Shown here: piece after piece, positions 62,101 through 64,000 of the stretch
Layout: every line of letters starts with the position of its first letter
How positions within the stretch are numbered: the stretch's first letter is position 1
Assembly (NCBI GenBank): GCA_008360955.1
Contig: LUCM01002408.1
Coordinates: 186,001-250,000 of the forward strand
Direction of reading: 5' to 3'
DNA from: Fasciolopsis buskii
Taxonomy: Eukaryota; Platyhelminthes; Trematoda; Plagiorchiida; Fasciolidae
Length of the DNA stretch: 64,000 nucleotides
Made by a program: the position numbers and the translations under genes
The notes under the pieces: generated by a model
Database searches by the model: none
Seen by the model: the letters and a program-made list of their open reading frames with translations, nothing else
Told to the model about the DNA's origin: nothing

Positions 62101-62712
62101 GGCCGCTTTAGGTCGTTTGAGCAGACGCGTTGTACATGCATTCGAGCTCTCAGAACATTTGCCTTTACGGCTGTTCGCGCTATCACATTATTTCTCTCCT
62201 CCTTCCGGAACAGATCCGTTCTCATCAGAAACTAATCAAGTTGCATTTTGTGTGTCATCTCTCGCTGATTCAAGTCAGCTAAGCGCCCAGTCAGAACCAG
62301 GAAATGCATCTACCCAGCATTACAATGTGGCTTCTTTTCCTTTGGGTCTTATTCGGGCCGCTGGGACTGGCAGTTTAGGTACGTCCGGGCAGTCGAGAGG
62401 TCCGATTGAAGTGCAGCAGTTTGCCGATTGTCTGGATGCAACCGAATTGCGTGCCCTGTTCACATTCTGTCCATACATGGCTTGCCGCTCGGATGAAGAA
62501 TATATTATCCCCGGAATGCATCAGATCGATGCGCGAATTACCATGGATTTGCTCAGACTACCACTGGACACAGAGGAAAAAGAAGCGATAGACAATTCTT
62601 CAGACGAGCTACTGAGGCTACGCGATTGGAGCAATCAGCCAATTCATGTGAATCCGTTGGTTACGGCGGCTCAGATAGAACGTTTTCTGCATCAGATGTC
62701 GGTCAAACAGTG
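28820..62712 (+). CDS. HECTD1: HECTD1-like E3 ubiquitin-protein ligase, 5' part of the gene (11 exons, 3' end outside window)
   Basis: HECTD1 family proteins are large HECT-type ubiquitin ligases with an N-terminal armadillo-like region, ankyrin repeats, a SUN-like/discoidin domain, a MIB/HERC2 domain and a C-terminal catalytic HECT domain. Eleven exons join without a frame break: 28820-29191, 29787-30201, 31779-32357, 34072-34407, 41873-42047, 42182-42320, 48496-48792, 50427-50649, 51214-52300, 60476-60866, 62003-62712. All introns are GT-AG. The product begins MEADPKVVLEWLG and matches the vertebrate start (leucine-glutamate-tryptophan near residue 10, then LQ..ALEQLC). Later landmarks are GQTLLNWA (ankyrins), LYLWRDW, and VKQW at the end. 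Total is 1,574 complete codons plus two bases. The catalytic HECT domain is not in the window, so activity is inferred from the family. Introns 4, 6 and 9 are 6-8 kb and loaded with retrotransposon relics. Boundaries are by eye from splice consensus, phase and protein similarity. Confidence 0.93.
29192..29786 (+). other. HECTD1 intron 1
   Basis: A 595-base GT-AG intron (gtaggt...tttgtag), phase 0. AT-rich, with nothing else recognised. Confidence 0.85.
29787..30201 (+). CDS. HECTD1: HECTD1 coding exon 2 (residues 125-262 plus 1 base)
   Basis: The acceptor is ctatttgtag|CTT and the donor is GCAG|gtaaat, leaving phase 1. The exon continues the armadillo-like helices (LMKVICNYDPAALYTNGGL, then ALRAF-type spacing in QTLRAFANLVARFAHAG). 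It matches the human segment around the EAGGLNCVL and ALRCFASLADRF blocks. Without splicing, the frame runs on only to a stop at 30243. Confidence 0.93.
30202..31778 (+). other. HECTD1 intron 2
   Basis: A 1,577-base GT-AG intron (gtaaat...tttcag), phase 1. Small open frames on the minus strand (30785-31030, 31308-31592) have no recognised motif. Confidence 0.85.
31779..32357 (+). CDS. HECTD1: HECTD1 coding exon 3 (residues 263-455 plus 1 base)
   Basis: The acceptor is tgtttcag|GA and the donor is TTTCG|gtaagc. Phase enters at 1 and leaves at 1. Conserved helices (VVQAVTNILITLCCNSGSL, then VLSVLRLVNILLVLLYQ) match the vertebrate block containing LVDFLLVLL. They are followed by a Ser/Pro-rich linker of about 100 residues that looks fluke-specific. 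The exon ends at DRDIVHRSAIETIKNQDF, just before the ankyrin repeats. Confidence 0.92.
32358..34071 (+). other. HECTD1 intron 3
   Basis: A 1,714-base GT-AG intron (gtaagc...atatcag), phase 1. It contains the dispersed repeat at 33320-33475. The stretch 33459-33877 has open frames on both strands but no family I can name. Confidence 0.8.
33320..33475 (+). repeat. Dispersed repeat, copy 2 of 3
   Basis: Shares taggtcaggttttgtaatg and agccaggcaac with 22965-23065. Shares the downstream tttct..ctttttgg-like and tag/ggcagacgt segments with 56995-57150. It is in the same orientation as both and lies inside HECTD1 intron 3. Confidence 0.55.
34072..34407 (+). CDS. HECTD1: HECTD1 coding exon 4, ankyrin repeats (residues 456-567 plus 1 base)
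   Basis: The acceptor is aacatatcag|ATACG and the donor is TTAGAC|gtaagt. The exon starts TLKSQIESGQIDVNF and carries about three ankyrin repeats: GQTLLNWAASFGTPTMVDYL, SPLDYAATFGRVEICRTLL, and RRPIDRARE. Ankyrin repeats are protein-binding surfaces. This is the best conserved part of the gene in the window. The true frame runs upstream of 34110, which is a GTG valine codon and not a start. Confidence 0.95.
34408..41872 (+). other. HECTD1 intron 4
   Basis: A 7,465-base GT-AG intron (gtaagt...gtctcag), phase 1. It hosts a plus-strand LINE relic at about 37.1-38.85 kb. In the rest (34.4-37.1 and 38.85-41.87 kb) only short chance open frames were seen. Confidence 0.82.
37125..38850 (+). mobile_element. 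Decayed LINE in HECTD1 intron 4, sense orientation
   Basis: The endonuclease remains read LLDWIPINGRLCAIRLGG (37.17-37.22 kb), CGFPEAKDAFC, AVVVAVDINSQ and DSDHAMVR (37.65 kb). A linker and RT start follow at 38154-38516: WVKHFEKQFCW, GEPIQVENSLPSE, QEIGFHKRPTTACSDGLSPS. Fragments of RT (VFRRP, SRVRAYDAVSSEFTTRSGVR) lie at 38.64-38.81 kb. Similarity ends at a poly-T run near 38.83 kb. Several frameshifts are present. Confidence 0.8.
41873..42047 (+). CDS. HECTD1: HECTD1 coding exon 5 (residues 568-625 plus 2 bases)
   Basis: The acceptor is tttgtgtctcag|ATCCC and the donor is GTTAA|gtaagt. The split histidine codon (C from exon 4 plus AT) leads into a Ser/Lys-rich linker, then AQHIFVHQLFPTLVALFRDS, which aligns with the human APIYLKRLLPVFAQTF block. 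The exon overlaps a longer open frame (41684-42355) that is out of phase and is a shadow. Confidence 0.9.
42048..42181 (+). other. HECTD1 intron 5
   Basis: A 134-base GT-AG intron (gtaagt...attcgcag), phase 2. It is by far the shortest in the gene. Confidence 0.88.
42182..42320 (+). CDS. HECTD1: HECTD1 coding exon 6 (residues 626-672)
   Basis: The acceptor is gaattcgcag|ACGTC and the donor is GTCGAG|gtacgt. Phase enters at 2 and leaves at 0. It follows a very short intron of 134 bases. The exon reads RQCLLLVRRMVAFIHPRHLE and then FAFSLAQLIYGVLVE, matching human LALIRKMIHFCSEALLKE and the ILVEITATVLDQE helix. Confidence 0.9.
42612..44310 (-). mobile_element. Internally deleted LINE derivative C, antisense in HECTD1 intron 6
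   Basis: Minus strand. The 3' module (42612 to about 43040) has a TGA-repeat tail, and its frame 43247-42813 ends QQMKWQRGMRKCTANLGRVS, then LETLKYMAVNHEQWRSCC. It is fused to the linker (RQLQRQLTISLRDDRENWWV, SQRLFKLI), a partial endonuclease, and the N-terminal segment SLNVCC-type block up to about 44310. The whole RT is missing between RLFKLI and FCVPPKEWKKP. The endonuclease has a further internal gap. Confidence 0.78.
46470..46775 (+). repeat. Direct repeat, copy 1
   Basis: Diverged copy of 47830-48120 in the same orientation. Shared landmarks are caaaacaaatc, gatcgatcagt/gatcgaccagt, gttgatcgattga/gttggtcgattga, cataacc-like and tgacctttgacc/tgtcctttgact. The copies are spaced about 1.35 kb apart. 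Confidence 0.65.
47411..47548. repeat. Foldback: 49-base inverted repeat around a 39-base spacer
   Basis: The left arm at 47412-47460 and right arm at 47500-47548 are reverse complements at 43 of 49 positions by my count. The perfect core is gttgttggtagatgtaatgc and its complement. The 39-base spacer (47461-47499) ends ccttgagaaagactaccca. An inner 6-bp hairpin, actacc/ggtagt, spans the spacer-right-arm border. It lies in HECTD1 intron 6. Confidence 0.9.
47830..48120 (+). repeat. Direct repeat, copy 2
   Basis: Partner of 46470-46775. The foldback lies between the two copies. The pair could be the repeated terminus of one retroelement or two tandem insertions. The sequence does not decide. 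Confidence 0.65.
48496..48792 (+). CDS. HECTD1: HECTD1 coding exon 7 (residues 673-771)
   Basis: The acceptor is ttcctgtcacag|GAG and the donor is CTACCG|gtaatt, phase 0 at both ends. The exon reads ETDEFILRALVLSHCLLMKA, then a segment like human DIFLDQLARLGVISKV (IYVGVFHRLGLSPMIHQLAE). It ends in a Ser/Thr-rich acidic linker. Confidence 0.9.
48793..50426 (+). other. HECTD1 intron 7
   Basis: A 1,634-base GT-AG intron (gtaatt...ccaaag), phase 0, markedly pyrimidine-rich. No repeat or gene was recognised. Confidence 0.8.
50427..50649 (+). CDS. HECTD1: HECTD1 coding exon 8, W-R-D-W block (residues 772-845 plus 1 base)
   Basis: The acceptor is aaccaaag|ATCGC and the donor is CCCA|gtatgt, leaving phase 1. 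It encodes LYLWRDWKMIWVRDLLSMF, the counterpart of the vertebrate HWRDWSIIRGRDCLYIW, followed by a segment corresponding to the LATMYSSGSPEGG region. An alternative acceptor at 50432-50433 would break the phase. Confidence 0.88.
50650..51213 (+). other. HECTD1 intron 8
   Basis: A 564-base GT-AG intron (gtatgt...cccacag), phase 1, with nothing else recognised. Confidence 0.82.
51214..52300 (+). CDS. HECTD1: HECTD1 coding exon 9, long divergent exon (residues 846-1207 plus 2 bases)
   Basis: The acceptor is ttcattcccacag|GC and the donor is CACAGA|gtaagt. At 1,087 bases it is the longest exon. It begins LKSHMLRLHQHLMEAS, which fits the human EFLEKLQRA helix. A low-complexity Ser/Pro/Arg-rich part follows, then an acidic Ser/Asp/Glu-rich stretch (residues near SKVDSEPQSDEDPSSTDSSE). 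It ends with GYITNWLCVDEDC, which corresponds to the human FVTGWTG region. The middle is much longer and less conserved than in vertebrates. A parallel open frame (51313-51975) is a shadow. Confidence 0.88.
53322..56673 (+). mobile_element. TGA-tail LINE with inverted 5' segment, sense in HECTD1 intron 9
   Basis: The segment 53800-56650 is forward: endonuclease (EFYDNLVTLVRKSKRFDIVV, AGDFNAQVGKLS, TDNGERLLQFCADNHLFLSS, IDHIAISY..RGSV), RT (LASIMLRRLTTIREGNIREQ, YLKGAFDSVGRLALL, SGVRQGCPVSPFLLHFV, LDYADDVVCLFES, MCFAPSKCKVLLQDW), C-terminus (LLYGIETWGMRVGDVRRLEV, FDHRCLRSMARIGW), and a tail with gatgatggtgg at 56635. The segment 53322-53800 is the family's 5' module in reverse. The YADD motif survives, but at least three frameshifts break the ORF. 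Possible target duplication: cgtaaaaga (53315) and cgtaaaaaga (56664). Confidence 0.85.
56995..57150 (+). repeat. Dispersed repeat, copy 3 of 3
   Basis: Contains taggtcaaatggcgtaac, aagcagggcgac and the shared downstream segment gagtttctgacctttttggg. It is related to 22965-23065 and 33320-33475 and lies in HECTD1 intron 9. Confidence 0.55.
60476..60866 (+). CDS. HECTD1: HECTD1 coding exon 10 (residues 1208-1338)
   Basis: The acceptor is ttcatgtttag|GAACC and the donor is TGTCCG|gtaaat. Phase enters at 2 and leaves at 0. It encodes a Lys/Arg-rich helical segment (NRDRQERAFKQLTDIRRQAL) and the block RLADLLRSGEQAITAYELTI, then GIVPALLLCLS. The last two correspond to human [20 protein letters not shown] and LVQALLTVLN. 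Confidence 0.92.
60867..62002 (+). other. HECTD1 intron 10
   Basis: A 1,136-base GT-AG intron (gtaaat...gtttag), phase 0. Open frames at 61437-61821 do not match HECTD1 and no extra exon is needed, since exons 10 and 11 join in phase at a conserved position. Confidence 0.8.
62003..62712 (+). CDS. HECTD1: HECTD1 coding exon 11 (residues 1339-1574 plus 2 bases); gene runs off the window
   Basis: The acceptor is cggacgtttag|ATTC and the donor is CAGTG|gtgagt, leaving phase 2. The exon reads LRERRRVFLQHLS (human LVERINVFKTAFSE) and RRVVHAFELSEHLPLRLF (human IRKLIAVLESIERLPLHLY). It ends with AAQIERFLHQMSVKQ plus the split Trp codon (human ESLEQYLLKMVAKQW). The next exon should open the SUN-like domain. 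It is not recognisable in the remaining 1.29 kb. Confidence 0.92.
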
Positions 62713-64000
62713 GTGAGTTCCTCTCCCTCTCTGTGAATCCTCATTCAGTTCTGTCACATTTTGTTAAACACTTTCTGAAGCACCGTTGATTGTTGCAACA
62801 AAGGATTGTTCTCCTCCTCTTGGATTCATAGTCCTGAACAGATGGAACGTTATTCAAGATGTTGGGCTTCATCGACTTCCCACCTCGTCCTCTTTTCGTT
62901 CGTAGGGTCGGAAGCACCACTCGGTCAGTGGTGAGATTTGTCGGGTATAGATCGATAACCCTGGATTGGTCAAATTAATCCCCCCGATTAGACGGGGTTT
63001 ACACACGCTCACCTGTCGCATGTCTTATCTTGTGCTATTCATACTTCCCAAACAGAACGTTGTAACGATCAAAACGTGGCTTATTGTAGAAACGCGAAAA
63101 TGTCGATAGTAATGTTGACCCCGTTGTTCCAGTTTGGAGACACTGATTATGCTCGTCGTTGATTATCATATGGTTCAATCAGAGCCAGTCCAAATTCCTT
63201 GTGGCTTTCTCAAGGGGTAGTTAAAAAAATGCACGTGGTAGAACAGTCGAAATAGGCATGTTTGCTTTTGCGTTCCTCTATGAACAACGCGGGATGAATG
63301 CAATGATTTCTCTATGTATGTAGGAGTAACTCTATTGATGACCGTCGCTCGGCCGGCAGTGATTAAGTGGACAAATGCCAAAATGGTATTACCATTGGGA
63401 GGATAATAGTTCTTTCTTAATCACGTTTGCATGCGTATAAAACGCTAATCGCTTTGGCAAGAAATCTTAGATTTCCGAGTCCAACCTTTTACACACAATA
63501 GCTACGGCGATGTGGTTTTTCCGCACCATGGACTGTCTGGCGAACAAAAACTTCTCTCACAAAAAATAACTTTAACTTAATTGACGACCTGCTGCATCTC
63601 CGCAGCGTTGGACGCTGATTGAGCACATTGCTGTTGGTCACCGGTGGCGTAGATCAGTCGATTAGACATGTGAGCTCAGATCACGCCTTGGTCCGTGCTC
63701 GTTTCTCTTTGCTCCTAGTTTGTGATCTGACCAACGCGACGGACACTCATGTTGTACAGCTTTTTCTGAATGCTAATCACCGACCTGAATCCTGTCCGAC
63801 GCTTTCTGCATGGTCATTATTACAGCAAAATCCTCAAAATCAGAACATTGACAGTAGACTAATGGTTGTTCTGCTCGCAGCAACGGACGCCACACGGGAC
63901 TTCAAGCCATATAAGTCTCACAAACGATAAGTACCCGCTCTGATAAATGACTGCAGATCTGTCCCTCCGGACGCCACATACCATATGATGCACAAATCAC
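62713..64000 (+). other. Start of HECTD1 intron 11, running off the window
   Basis: Begins gtgagt. No continuation exon with SUN-like domain features was seen. A short LINE endonuclease remnant lies at 63591-63760. Confidence 0.7.
63591..63760 (+). mobile_element. LINE endonuclease remnant
   Basis: Across frames the plus strand reads the end of the endonuclease domain, SPQRWTLIEHIAVGHRWR, then SSDHALVRARFSLLLV. It corresponds to the same block at 37.57-37.69 kb and 54.34-54.43 kb. Flanks are unrecognised. Confidence 0.65.

Noticed and set aside
62713..64000. Search for the HECTD1 SUN-like, MIB/HERC2 and HECT domains
   Set aside because: No frame in the remaining sequence shows them, and the exon 11 donor is intact. 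They must lie beyond the window.
1..64000. CRISPR arrays, rRNA genes, bacterial operons or phage
   Set aside because: No spaced identical repeats, rRNA cores or dense gene strings are present. The window is animal nuclear DNA.

Overview
The window is nuclear DNA of a parasitic flatworm, most probably a digenean trematode (fluke). The evidence is one widely spread, intron-rich animal gene (HECTD1-like, standard genetic code, GT-AG introns) embedded in fragments of non-LTR retrotransposons whose protein signatures (GVRQGCPVSPF-type reverse transcriptase, RFAPS.CK.LLQDW block, DSDHALVR endonuclease end, LETL..MA.NR.QWRSC tail, TGA-trinucleotide 3' tail) are typical of fluke genomes. I cannot decide the genus.

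Layout. (1) About 1-18.5 kb: no intact gene is visible. It holds at least three decayed CR1/Jockey-like LINE copies (about 0.84-2.99 kb and 8.94-11.76 kb on the minus strand, 16.86-18.48 kb on the plus strand). The plus strand is purine-rich here. (2) About 18.5-28.0 kb: the strand composition flips to pyrimidine-rich on +. This part is a nest of relics of a second LINE family (here called the TGA-tail family). It includes a near-complete minus-strand copy (about 23.39-28.01 kb) interrupted by an internally deleted relative (about 24.76-25.87 kb) and by a short 3' fragment (about 27.00-27.44 kb). (3) 28.8-64 kb: the 5' part of a plus-strand HECTD1-type HECT E3 ubiquitin ligase gene. I resolved eleven coding exons (28820-62712; 4,724 coding bases; 1,574 complete codons) whose phases all join. 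They encode the N-terminal armadillo-like region, the ankyrin repeats, the conserved W-R-D-W block and the stretch up to the K-Q-W motif that precedes the SUN-like domain. The SUN-like, MIB/HERC2 and HECT domains must lie beyond the right edge.

The large introns carry further transposon relics. Intron 4 has a plus-strand LINE (about 37.1-38.85 kb). Intron 6 has an antisense internally deleted LINE (about 42.61-44.31 kb), a pair of direct repeats, and a 49-base-arm foldback at 47.4-47.55 kb. Intron 9 has a LINE copy with an inverted 5' segment (about 53.32-56.65 kb), a structure expected from twin priming. No rRNA, convincing tRNA, CRISPR array or bacterial-type operon was seen. The most interesting leads are the internally deleted LINE derivatives with clustered breakpoints, the twin-priming structure, the foldback element, the compositional switch near 18-20 kb, and a 3' splice acceptor only seven bases before the HECTD1 start codon.
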